Below are positions 36,606 through 47,715 of a DNA stretch of 64,000 bases, one piece after another. The notes under the pieces were generated by a model. The model was not told the origin of the DNA and did not search any database. It worked only from the letters and a program-made list of their open reading frames with translations. The stretch is from Leptodactylus fallax (taxonomy: Eukaryota; Chordata; Amphibia; Anura; Leptodactylidae): NCBI GenBank assembly GCA_947044405.1, contig CAMRHE010000504.1:166001-230000 (forward strand), given 5' to 3'. The position numbers and the translations under genes were made by a program. Each line of letters starts with the position of its first letter. The stretch's first letter is position 1.

Positions 36606-37264
36606 TTATAATGACTGTGCACGTTACGTTCATACATTACATTACTTTGCTTTCTACAAGACCAGTAGCAATGTCAATGTGCAGATAAGAGCTCCTCGTA
36701 TAATTCCTATAGCACAATATAACCATCTACCGAGATTTATTTATTGACAATGTTTTACAAAAGTAAAGCCATCAAGCAGACGTTGCGATGTGGATGTAAC
36801 TACCAAGGTAGCAGAAGACATGGCAGGAGGCAGTGGCTAATGGAACGTAGAGTGCTAGCAGGTCAAGGAAGGCAGGAGAAGACACAGGGGGCAGCTTCAA
36901 GACCGCAAAATGACATTTTCCATTTTCTGCAGTCCCTGACCTCTGCTAATGGTGGTCCTGGTGGAGCGGGGTCACTCCAGGCTCTGCTATGGGGACAGGA
37001 TAGCATTAGCACGCTTTATGAATTATTGGATTTCACGTTATCGGTTCAGACGCCACATATGACATTTACCGTTAAGGATGTAACTACCAGAGCAGCAGGC
37101 AGGGGGCCCTGTAGCTGAGGAGCCATCGCTGCTGTTATATTACTTATCACTACATGATCAGCAGGCCAAGAAATAGACAAGGCGGTGCGGAGCACAATAT
37201 TTATATGCGGGGGTTCCATTCCATCTTTTAGTTACTTGAGTTGTTTCTGTTGCAACTCTCTACA
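36606..37264. other. Non-coding DNA with an uncalled 124-codon frame
   Basis: The plus-strand frame 36744-37118 is longer than most in unique DNA here, but it has no recognised domain, no splice-site support and repetitive Gly/Arg-rich composition. I do not call it a gene. No repeat is visible. Confidence 0.4.
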
Positions 37265-38165
37265 ATATAAGACATCTCAGAGCTAGAGAGGTGCACAATA
37301 TCCCCCCACCACTCAAAATGGGGTACAGGGGTAGCAGTTACACCCAGGTGAGATCTAGAGACAAGCCAAGACACCTTTGATCTATATGGTGAACTACTAC
37401 ACTCATATGATGGATGGGGTGAGCCCTTCGATATGAATGGACATGTGTAATGCTTCTTTTTTCCACTGGGGGCGCTGTAGATGTGCAGAGGTAGCAGGGG
37501 CACCAAGGTAAGATATAGAGACTTACTTGTCCTATGTGGAGTATTCCTTTACGCATTTCAGGTTCAGATGAGCCCTTTGATATGAATGGACATTGTGTAA
37601 TACTTCTTTTTTCCACTGGGGGCACTGTAGGGGTGAAGAGGTAGCAGGAGCATCCCAGGTGAGATCTAGAAACCTACTGGTGTAAACTGACACCATTGTG
37701 CTATACTTCACTACTCATTTCAGGGTCAGATGAGTCCTTTGAAATAACTGAACCCTGTGTAGTGCTTCTTTTCTTCCAGTGGTGGCGCTGTAGGGTTATA
37801 GAGGTAGCAGGGGCACCAAGGTAAGCTATATAAAGAATTACTGGCAAAATGTTATACCAAGACACCATTGTCCTATGTGGACTATTCCTCTTCGCATTTC
37901 AGTGTCAGTTGAGCCCTTTGATATGAATGGACGCTGTGTAATACTTCTTATTGCCAGTGGTGGTGCTATAGGGTTACAGAGGTAGCAGGCACAAACAGGT
38001 GAGATCGAGAGACCTACTGGTGGAAACTGACACAAGCCAAGACACCATTTTCCTACATATTGAACTACACCAGGCATTTCAGGCTCGGACAAGCCCTTTG
38101 TTATGGTGGACATTGTGTAATTCTTCATTTTTCCTTTGGTGGCGCTGTGGGAAAGTTGAACACTA
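37265..38165 (+). repeat. Diverged tandem group, units about 150-180 bp (5-6 copies)
   Basis: Segments like GAGCCCTTTGATATGAATGG followed by TGTAATRCTTCTT, then a TGGCGCTGTAG module and GAGGTAGCAGG, recur near 37421, 37570, 37735, 37912 and 38092. Units differ by many substitutions and indels, so this is an old tandem expansion of an interspersed element. One inverted relative lies at 24931-25250. Minus-strand frames of 92-96 codons follow the repeat. Confidence 0.8.
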
Positions 38166-38689
38166 ATTCTAGACTTTCCTACATATTACACATGATCGCT
38201 GGAGGTTCCAACATGAAGCACTATACACTATCTGATCAGATTTTAGTCAAGGGACTCTTCTAAAAAACGGAGAACTCTTTAAAGCATTCATCTTAGTCTG
38301 TGGAGTTCTCCTTTAAGAAATTACAGATAATATTGAACGTATTTATGGCATACCCATGAAATATGATGGGGAAGGGGGTGCCGTCTGCCGCATTGCTGTA
38401 ATTTTCCATAGCTTCATTATTAGTGTTAATTGCTGAAGTCGTTAATGACACGTAGCAGGCAGCGAGGTAGCTCTGCGGAGAGCTTCACCGCTACCTTGTG
38501 TCTCTTGAATCTATATTTTTGCAGCCTGACATAAAGCTAATGCCTGCGGCTCGCAGTAAACGCCCGCACATTACAGTCTGCCATTTTAATGTCATCCTTC
38601 CCATAAAGAACACGACCCACCAAGGATATCGCCAAGACTTATAGAGCCAAGGAGGAAGAAATACCAGAAACCACCTTATTACTCAAGGA
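38166..38689. other. Non-coding DNA, unique-looking
   Basis: A CTCTTTAAAG / CTCCTTTAAG pair (38273, 38310) hints at an old element edge. 38390-38640 is repeat-free and balanced in composition, another candidate island of non-repetitive DNA. Confidence 0.35.
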
Positions 38690-38935
38690 CTGCAGAAGAA
38701 ATTTCTGGAAACCTCTCAATGACCCCTCTAATTTCAGCCCTGCCACTAATTTAAGCTCCTCCCTGTTTGGGGCACTCTGATTCAAGCCCTTCCCCACCTG
38801 GGTCACTTTAATTCAAGCTCTTGTATTGTTCTAATTGAAGAATTGAAGCCCCTCATTATTTGACCCACTCTAATTCAAGACCCGCCCACTTGTATCATTC
38901 TAATGCAGGCCCCTCCCCACTTGTTGGTTCCATCA
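38690..38935 (+). repeat. Degenerate tandem repeat, about 31-39 bp
   Basis: Seven or so diverged units with TCTAATTCAAGCCCCTCCCC and ACTTG(GG)TCACTC. Unit length varies from about 22 to 39 bp. Confidence 0.65.
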
Positions 38936-39042
38936 CACCAAACCATCCCCAGCCCACAAACCTTCATAGCCATATGACTGATAAATATGACCAATGCAAA
39001 CTCATTGTATGTAGCCCATTGCAAGTGGTAAGGGTTATTTAG

Positions 39043-39238
39043 GTAACGGTCTGGCAGTGTTATTTACTGTAGGTAATGAGCTAGCAGTGTTAGTTATGTA
39101 TCATCTGGCAGTGTTATTTAGTAACAGTCTCACAGTGTTATTGAACAATGGTCTGGCAGTGTTATTTATGTATTGTCTGACAGTATTATTTAGTAACAGT
39201 CTGGCAGTATTATTTAGTAACAGTCTGGCAGTATTATG
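39043..39238 (+). repeat. 24-bp minisatellite, leading segment
   Basis: About eight diverged units of GTCTGGCAGTGTTATTTAGT plus 4 nt. The main array of the same unit follows at 39525 after a 290-bp non-repetitive gap, so an insertion or decay separates them. Confidence 0.88.
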
Positions 39239-39524
39239 TCCTCCCCTACCTGTCTGGACATGTCCATATTTGTCAGCCATAAAATGAGGAGCCTTTCACA
39301 ACATGCCATTATAAAGTAATAAGATAACACATAGTGATATACGGTCTCTCCATTATGTGTCTTTGTGTGGCCACCTTGTGGTTGTGCTGTAAATTGCAGC
39401 TCTTTTGCAGTATCTTGTGGTATGTTGCAGTATTGTCTTTACAGTTGTTGTTTTTATGAGTAATTGAGGTCCTTAACCAAAGCTAAGGAGAGGGTGGACA
39501 CAGCTGTAGGTCACAGTCTGGCTG
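39239..39524. other. Non-repetitive gap within the 24-bp array
   Basis: CCTACCTGTCTGGACATG through CACAGCTGTAGGTCACAG; no feature recognised. No target duplication was found to prove insertion. Confidence 0.4.
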
Positions 39525-40767
39525 TATTTTGAAGTATTGGTCTGGCGGTGTTATTTACAGTAGATAACAATCTAGTGGTGCTATTCAGATAATGATCTAG
39601 CAGTGTTATTTAAGTAATGGTCTTTTTTTTAGGAAAAATCATACAGTGTTATTTACAGTAGATAATGATTTAGCAATATTATTTAGGTCTGAAGGCATTA
39701 TTTACAGTAGGTAACAATCAAGCAGTGTTATTTACTATAGATAACAGTCTGACATTGCTAATCTGATAATGGTCTTGCAATGTTATTTAGTGAGGGTCTG
39801 GCAGTGTTATTTAGCAACAGTCTGGCAGTGTTATTTAGTGACAGTCTGGCAGTGTTATTTACCGTTGTTAACAGTCTTGCAATGTTATTTAGTGACAGTC
39901 TGGTAGTGTTATTTGGTGACAGTCTGGCAGTGTTATTTAGTAATGGTCTGGCTGTGTAATTTACTGTTGGTAACAGTTTTGCAATGTTATTTAGTGACGG
40001 TCTGGCAGTGTTATTTAGTAATGGTCTGGCAGTGTTATTTAGGGACGGTCTGGTAGTGTTATTTAGTGACAGTCTGATAGTGTTATTTAGTGATGGTCTG
40101 GCAGTGTTATTTAGTGATGGTCTGGCAGTGTTATTTGGTGACAGTCTGGCAGTGTTATTTAGTAATGGTCTGGGGGTGTAATTTACTGTTGGTAACAGTT
40201 TTGCAATGTTATTTAGTGACGGTCTGGCAGTGTTATTTAGTAATGGTCTGGCAGTGTTATTTAGCGACGGTCTGGTAGTGTTATTTAGCGAGGGTCTGGC
40301 AGTGTTATTTAGTGATGGTCTGGCAGTGTTATTTAGTGACGGTCTGGCAGTGTTATTTAGTGACGGTCTGGTAGTGTTATTTAGTGACGGTCTGATAGTG
40401 TTATTTAGCGAGGGTCTGGCAGTGTTATTTAGTGACGGTCTGGTAGTGTTATTTAGTGACGGTCCGGCAGTGTTATTCAGTGATGGTCTGGCAGTATTAG
40501 TGACGGTCTGGTAGTGTTATCTATTGACGGTCTGGCAGTTTTATTTAGTGACGGTCTGGCAGTGTTATTTAGTGGCGGTCTGGCAGTGTTATTTAGTGAC
40601 GGTCTGGCAGTGTTATTTAGTGACGGTCTGGTAGTATTATTTAGTGACGGTCTGGTAGTGTTATTTAGTGACGGTCTGGCAGTGTTATTTACTGTTGGTA
40701 ACAGTCTTGCAATGTTATTTAGTGACAGTCTGGCAGTATTATTTAGTGATGGTCTGGCAGTGTAATG
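39525..40767 (+). repeat. 24-bp minisatellite with a 222-bp higher-order step
   Basis: The unit is GGTCTGGCAGTGTTATTTAG plus TGAC, 24 bp, about 50 copies. A longer 30-bp variant containing TTACTGTTGGTAACAG occurs near 39857, 39961, 40183 and 40689. Between 39961 and 40183 the distance is 222 bp, equal to eight 24-bp units plus one 30-bp variant, and the units following each agree in order for about four units. This is a small higher-order repeat. Because 24 is divisible by 3, an 8-residue periodic open frame results; it is not a gene. Confidence 0.93.
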
Positions 40768-40872
40768 TCATCATTTGCAATTTTTTGTCTGCAGCTGCTC
40801 CACACTCACCGTGTAGATACATTTGGCTTCATTGCTTAAGAACCATGAACTGAATGCATCAGTTTGTCTCTA

Positions 40873-40994
40873 ATGTAGCAGAGCTGAATTTGTCACTGAA
40901 ATGTTGTGCGCTGTGATAACTCACCAAACCTCATTATATAGTAAATTTATCAGCAGGAAACCATCAGTGAAAGGACAAGCCCAGCTCTGCTATA
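40873..40994. mobile_element. Small foldback element, same family as 31054-31179
   Basis: Left arm ATGTAGCAGAGCTGAATTTG (40873 on) continues TCACTGA. Right arm 40964-40994 is its inverted partner (TCAGTGAAAGGACAAGCCCA...), with one 4-nt gap and few mismatches. Non-coding. Confidence 0.65.
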
Positions 40995-42022
40995 TCTGTA
41001 TGAGAGGTTTTTTTTTCTTAAAGTTATTGCCTATAAGTTTAATGTTGCATATTAGAAGGTCTAATGGCTGAAGAGGTGAATGTCAGGCGGGAGGGAGTCG
41101 TAGTAAATCAGGCGAACCGGTAGGGACCCCGGAGGCAGATGACCTGGGTTACGACTAATGCCTTTCAGCTGTGGTTACCAATGCAGTTGGCAGAGCCACC
41201 TACCCACACCCGGCCCCATCCCTGGGCGCCTGCACTGATGAATCCCTCTAATGATTTCCCTGGCTGGCGGTTCGGCTGCTGTAATTTACAAGGGGACTTC
41301 AATCTCCTGTGACATTGCCGACTATAACTATAATCTTTTATGTTCCCTTATAGCACATTACAGGCCGACGCCAACGACCTTTATAATCACATTAATGAAA
41401 CTGAAATATGCTGTTGTGATTCCAAGACTCTCCCAACATTTGTGCGCCGGCGTCGCCGCCGATGTCATTACCGCAGTGTGGAAACGCTCTGGTCCATTAT
41501 CTCTTGGATAGATTGTGTGTGGTGCTTACCGAGGATACTGCACATATATAAAGATGTCCTATAGTGCACACAGTGGTACAGAACGAGGATTGTATGGCAG
41601 TATACACAGCGACCATCCACTTCTGGCACTGCACGGCCTCTGCTAAAGGGAATACGCCAACAGGAAATGATCTGCTTAGGAAATGATAAGTTTTTATGTT
41701 AAACATTTTTTATTTTTTTATGATTTTTGACCTTATTTATTTATTTTTTGAATTTTTGATCATTTTAATTAAATTAATTTCTTTTTTTAGAATTTTAGAT
41801 TATTCTTATTTATTTTATTTGTTTATTAATTAATTTTTTTTAGAATTTTGCTGCTGTTCCTTGCTTTTATTTTTTTATCTCTGCTAAGATAAGAAGCTGA
41901 TATAGCACAAAATGAGGAGAATTCTGCTCAGCACCGCCCTGCTCCATAGAGTTGTATATGTGAGGCTGAATACGGAGATGGATATAATGTAAACAAAACA
42001 GTCACATATGTAATGTTATCTT
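40995..42022. other. Non-coding DNA; higher-complexity island then T-rich tract
   Basis: 41225-41510 is repeat-free, with some CpG (GCGCCGGCGTCGCCGCCGAT near 41442). Two plus-strand frames of 74 and 86 codons overlap it in different phases, so coding is not supported. 41700-41880 is a T-rich low-complexity tract with repeated TTATTTATTT and TTAATTAATT words. Confidence 0.4.
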
Positions 42023-43356
42023 CACAAGAACCCAGCATATCACCCCAGCCCTGCAGATAGATAGGTTGGTGTCACCAGAACCAGCATATCACCCCAGCCC
42101 TGCAGATAGATAGGTTAGTGTCACCAGACCCAGCATATCACCCCAGTCCTGCAGATAGATAGGTTACTTTCACCAGAACCAGCATATCACCCCAGCCCTG
42201 CAGATAGATAGGTTAGTGTCATCAGGCCCAGCATATCACCCCAGCCCTGCAGATAGATAGGTTAGTGTCACCAGACCCAGCATATCACCCCAGCCCTGCA
42301 GATAGATAGGTTAGTGTCACCAGGCCCAGCATATCACCCCAGCCCTGCAGATAGATAGGTTAGTGCCACCAGACCCAGCATATCACCCCAGCCCTGCAGA
42401 TAGATAGGTTAGTGTCACCAGACCCAGCATATCACCCCAGCCCTGCAGATAGATAGGTTACTGTCACCAGAACCAGCATATCACCCCAGCCCCACAGATA
42501 GATAGGTTAGTGTCACCAGAACCAGCATATCACCCCAGCCCTGCAGATAGATAGGTTAGTGTCACCAGAACCAGCATATCACCCCAGCTCTGCAGATAGA
42601 TAGGTTAGTGTCACCAGAGCCAGCATATCACCCCAGCCCTGCAGATAGATAGGTTAGTGTCACCAGAACCAGCATATCACCCCAGCCCTGCAGATAGATA
42701 GGTTACTGTCACCAGAACCAGCATATCACCCCAGCCCTGCAGATAGATAGGTTAGTGTCACCAGACCCAGCATATCACCCCAGCCCTGCAGATAGATAGG
42801 TTACTCACCAGAGCCAGCAAAACACCCCACCCAAAAAAGGTGTCACCAGAACCAGCATATCACCCCAGTCCTGCAGATAGATAGGTACTGTCACCAGAGC
42901 CAGCAACACCCCAGCTCTGCAGTAGATAGGTTAGTGTCACCAGTACTAGCTTCACCCCAGCCCTGCAGATAGATAGGTTACGGTCACCAGAACCAGCATA
43001 TCACCCCAGCCCTGTAGATAGATAGGTTAGTGTCACCAGAACCAGCATATCACCCCAGCCCTGCAGATAGATAGGTTACTGTCACCAGAACCAGCATATC
43101 ACCCCAGCCCTGCAGATAGATAGGTTAGTATCACCAGAACTAGCATATCACTCAGCTCTGCAGATAGATAGGTTAGTGTCACCAGACCCAGCATATCACC
43201 CCAGCCCTGCAGATAGATAGGTTAGTGTCACCAGAACCAGCATATCACCCCAGCCCTGCAGATAGATAGGTTAGTGTCACCAGAACCATTATGTCACCCC
43301 AGCCCTGCAGATAGATAGGTTAGTGTCACCAGAACCATTATGTCACCCCTGCCAAA
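42023..43356 (+). repeat. 49-bp minisatellite (about 27 copies) containing GATAGATAGG
   Basis: The unit is 49 bp with CAGCATATCACCCCAGCCCT and GCAGATAGATAGGTTAGTG. Most units are near identical. A damaged patch at about 42806-42955 has shortened units and an AAAAAAGG run. The unit holds two GATA words, but the array is otherwise unlike the GATA microsatellites. Confidence 0.96.
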
Positions 43357-44099
43357 TACTAGTAATTTTTCCTCTTCCTCGTACAGTATATGTGCAGCAG
43401 AGCTGAGTTAGTCACTGAGCATAATATTTTAGTCTTCTTTTACTTTATTTTACATAGGACTACAGGTAAATTTCTGAAAATCCCCAAAGTCTCCTTGACC
43501 AGAGCAGAGTATTGGCAATGGTTGACTCCAATCTAGTGTTAAATATATAAAAGTGTGTGTGAAATGGAGCCAACGGGCGAAAGAGAGAGGATTGTGGATG
43601 GAATTACGTCTGGCTGGGTTTCTGCTCTTCTTACTGTCTCCAGTAGATATAACGTAACCCTGAGTCGGGGGAAATGCTGTATTGTGTTTCAGGTCACAAA
43701 GGCAAGGAGCCGCTTATCGGACCTCTGCAACCAGACTTAACCTCTGTGACCACCAAACGCGCGCCTGTCAGATTAAAAATGCCGCCAAACCAGGAAAATT
43801 AAAACGCTCCCTGCCAGGTTATATTTAATTTCCTGAAATCATCACAAAGCAAAGTGTCTGGAGCCTTCTAAAAGCGACAAGTGCGAGGCTCGCTGGGCCC
43901 GGGTCTACGCCGCCCCCGTATACAGGGGTCAAAAATACTGCTTATAGCAAAAGGAGAAAATTTTTGTAGTCATAGTAAAAGTTCTGGACATAGGAGGAAC
44001 CTTTCTATAGTTGTCAATTCGCTTATTAAAGGAGAATTCTAACTCCAGTATTTTTCTTAATCCATTACAGGGGACTATTACATGCAAGGTATTTAATGT
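43357..44099. other. Non-coding DNA
   Basis: GTGCAGCAGAGCTGAGTTAG near 43391, followed by TCACTGAG, is a lone arm of the 31054/40873 foldback family. 43745-43920 is repeat-free with some CpG. A 61-codon frame at 43555-43740 has no domain. Confidence 0.4.
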
Positions 44100-44900
44100 C
44101 ATGGCCGCATACTACCCAAAAAGAGCACAGCTATAAGCCAAAATGTAGCTCATGTCCCCTAAAAACAGTTCATGCCCATAATTCCCAACAAATAGCTTTG
44201 CCATGTGACCCCAAGAAACATTGCAGCTCCGTGCGGTTATCAGGGTAATTTTACCTCCAGCATATTTTTATCCATTAGAGGGCGCCATTACATGCAGTGC
44301 ATTTAATGTCATCGTCGCATGAACACGATCATAAGTCCCTCTGGAAGAAATAGTGCAATTCCATGAAACCACATAAACTGGTAAGCCAAGTCCACAAAAA
44401 TAGCTTAGCCACAGAAAAACTCCATAAACAAGGCAATAGAGTCAAAACCCAGGTATATGTGGCCAAAGCAGCTCAGCCATATGTACTCCAAGAAAAAGAA
44501 CAACCAAAAACTCTACAAAAACACCTCAACAGCATCAAAAGTAGTGCAACTCCATGCAACCCCCAGAGAGCTCAGCAGCATCTCCTCAAAGAAATGGTGC
44601 AATTCCTGGCAACCTCTCACACAGCTTAGCCCGAAATAGCACACCCATACGGTCCCCAACACTGCAGCTCCATGTCCCTCAAAAACAGCCTAGCCATATG
44701 TATCCCAGAAATAGCTCAACCCTATACCCCACAAGAAACAACTTGAGAACATGAAGCCATTCCCAGTCCCATGCCCTACAGGAAACAGCTCAGCCCTGTA
44801 TAACCCAAGTAATAGCCCAACCACATGGCCCCCAAGGATCAGGTCAGCCAAATGGCCCCAAAGAAACAGGTGAACCACATTCCCCCTATACCCACACACA
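44100..44900 (+). repeat. Degenerate tandem repeat, about 30-40 bp
   Basis: Recurrent words AGCTCAGCCATATG, AGAAATAGCTCAACC, GAAACAGCTCAGCC and CCCCAAGAAA at irregular spacing through 800 bases suggest an old minisatellite with heavy decay. Short plus-strand frames at 44363-44754 are Gln/Lys/Pro-rich by-products. Confidence 0.55.
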
Positions 44901-46229
44901 TGTATTCTGCAGATTACCCTTTTTGCTACTACAGTCTACAAAAGAAACAAATCCGGGCAGGGGAAAAAGAGGCCATATGGAAGGCGTCTGGGGGCAGCAT
45001 GTGGTCAGCCTGATGCCAGTGTTCCATCATTGCTTTAGAACCATAAAATTGGTGGAAACCAAAGGACTGGGACCTACTAAACTGGAGGTGCTAAGACATT
45101 AGCTAAAGATCTGAAACTCATCTCATATTGGTTAGTGATTTCAGTACATTCCCAACAAATACGTAATATTCTTGCTCTATCTCAAGTGTTACATTGGAGA
45201 ATTTAAAGCTTTAAGATCTTCATCGTCTGGAACCTCGATGACAGAGCTCCTGATATCAGAGACCTTGTACGATTAGATCTGTGCCAAGATTCAACCAAAA
45301 GTCATTTCAAGCCGGTGTCCAAGCAGTTTGGCTATTCTAGAGAGTGTGATAGTCTCTTCACTATGGAAATCAATAGGAGTCCCAGCGATGAGTAAAGGTC
45401 TCCACTAAATGGGGGTGTTTTGGGTTGAATTTCAGGTCCACCTTGCACGGAGATTGGTTCAAGGCATGTATATGGCCTTGTAAGACAAGTGCAGGAGTTG
45501 GCCGGAAATACAGGGGTTTGGAAACTTATAAACTGGGGTCAATGTGGGGGACACTTTAGGAGCTCGATCCTTTTATACTTCCAGTTCCCAATGATTTGAT
45601 ATTAATGAGCTTTTTGAAGGATCTTTTTTAACACTTTTTTTAACTAACTGTCTTTGATTCGTCCTATAGCAGTAACAATCATCACTATGACATATCTGTG
45701 GTCACTGTCACACCAGGTTTTTGTCCGATTTGTTGTTGTAATTGCTCTAGATTTCAGCATCAATTGCCCTATGATCCGGTGGGAGTCTTCTTCTTTAACA
45801 ACATGGTCGTTTGACTCAGTACCAGAGCTGCAGTTCTAACACTCCACAGCTCCGACAGGTGCAATAATGTCTGTGCCACATCTGTATGTCTATATAGTTT
45901 TATAGTCCTTGTAAACACTATCCACTCGGCAGTCGCTCTGACAACACAATTCAAGCATAATGAGGTCTACACTAGACTGTGATACCAGGATAAGGAGCGA
46001 GAAAATATTTCTCTCTCTTAAAGGTACCAGAGTCTGAATCTAATGTTATCTTTATCTACTGCTGAGAGTCATAGTCCCATAGTCATTTGTGTAAAGCTAA
46101 AGCTATATGGAAGCAATATATATAGATGTGGGGAAATGTGTTATGTCCACCTCTGTAGTAAGATCACTGGATATCATAGGCATATTGGGAAACGCTGTAC
46201 ATTATATTATTAGATGTTGGCTGCAAATT
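44901..46229. other. Non-coding DNA
   Basis: No gene, array or element recognised. The final bases (TGTACCAAAATATAACTACTG) grade into the second 35/36-bp array. Confidence 0.45.
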
Positions 46230-47715
46230 ATGTACCAAAATATAACTACTGAAATACTGCACCATATGTACAAGAAAATAACTACTATAATACTACCTCC
46301 TATGTACAAGAATATAACTACTATAATACTACCTCCTATGTACAAGAATATAACTACTATAATACTGCTCCTATGTACAAGAATATAACTACTATAATAC
46401 TGCTCCTATGTACAAGAATATAACTACTATAATACTGCCCCCTATGTACAAGAATATAACTACTATAATACTGCTCCTATGTACAAGAATATAACTACTA
46501 TAATACTGCTCCTATGTACAAGAATATAACTACTATAATACTACCTCCTATGTACAAGAATATAACTACTACAATACTGCTCCTATGTACAAGAATATAA
46601 CTGCTATAATACTGCTCCTATGTACAAGAATATAACTACTATAATACTGCTCCTATGTACAAGAATATAACTACTATAATACTGCCCCTATGTACAAGAA
46701 TATAACTACTATAATACTACCTCCTATGTACAAGAATATAACTACTATAATACTGCTCCTATGTACAAGAATATAACTACTATAATACTGCTCCTATGTA
46801 CAAGAATATAACTACTATAATACTGCTCCTATGTACAAGAATATAACTACTATAATACTACTCCTATGTACAAGAATATATCTACTATAATACTGTTCCT
46901 ATGTACAAGAATATAACTACTATAATACTACCTCCTATGTACAAGAATATAACTACTATAATACCGCCTCTATGTACAAGAATATAACTACTATAATACT
47001 GCCCCTATGTACAAGAATATAACTACTATAATACTACCTCCTATGTACAAGAATATAACTACTATAATACTACTCCTATGTACAAGAATATAACTACTAT
47101 AATACTACCTCCTATGTACAAGAATATAACTACTATAATACTGCTCCTATGTACAAGAATATAACTACTATAATACTACCTCCTATGTACAAGAATATAA
47201 CTACTATAATACTACCTCCTATGTACAAGAATATAACTACTATAATACTGCTCCTATGTACAAGAATATAACTACTATAATACTGCTCCTATGTACAAGA
47301 ATATAACTACTATAATACTACTCCTATGTACAAGAATATAACTACTATAATACCGCTCCTATGTACAAGAATATAACTACTATAATACCGCTCCTATGTA
47401 CAAGAATATAACTACTATAATACTACCTCCTATGTACAAGAATATAACTACTATAATACCTCCTCCTATGTACAAGAATATAACTACTATAATACTGCTC
47501 CTATGTACAAGAATATAACTAATATAATACTGCTCCTATGTACAAGAATATAACTACTATAATACTACCTCCTATGTACAAGAATATAACTACTATAATA
47601 CTGCTCCTATGTACAAGAATATAACTACTATAATACTACTCCTATGTACAAGAATATAACTACTATAATACTGCTCCTATGTACAAGAATATAACTGCTA
47701 TAATACTGCTCCTAC
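46230..47715 (+). repeat. 35/36-bp minisatellite array 2 (about 42 copies)
   Basis: The same unit as 3370-10528 (TATGTACAAGAATATAACTA core with GCTCC or ACCTCC linker), same strand. The first units are the most diverged (AAAATATAACTACTGAAATA). Single-base variants such as ATAATACCGC recur in neighbouring units, a sign of local duplication. Confidence 0.97.

Noticed and set aside
36744..37118. 124-codon plus-strand frame in unique DNA
   Set aside because: No recognised domain, no codon-use or splice support; length is possible by chance in 64 kb.
39057..40853. Frames with an 8-residue Leu-Phe-Ser-Asp-Gly repeat
   Set aside because: Direct translation of the 24-bp minisatellite; a second frame is also open in places.
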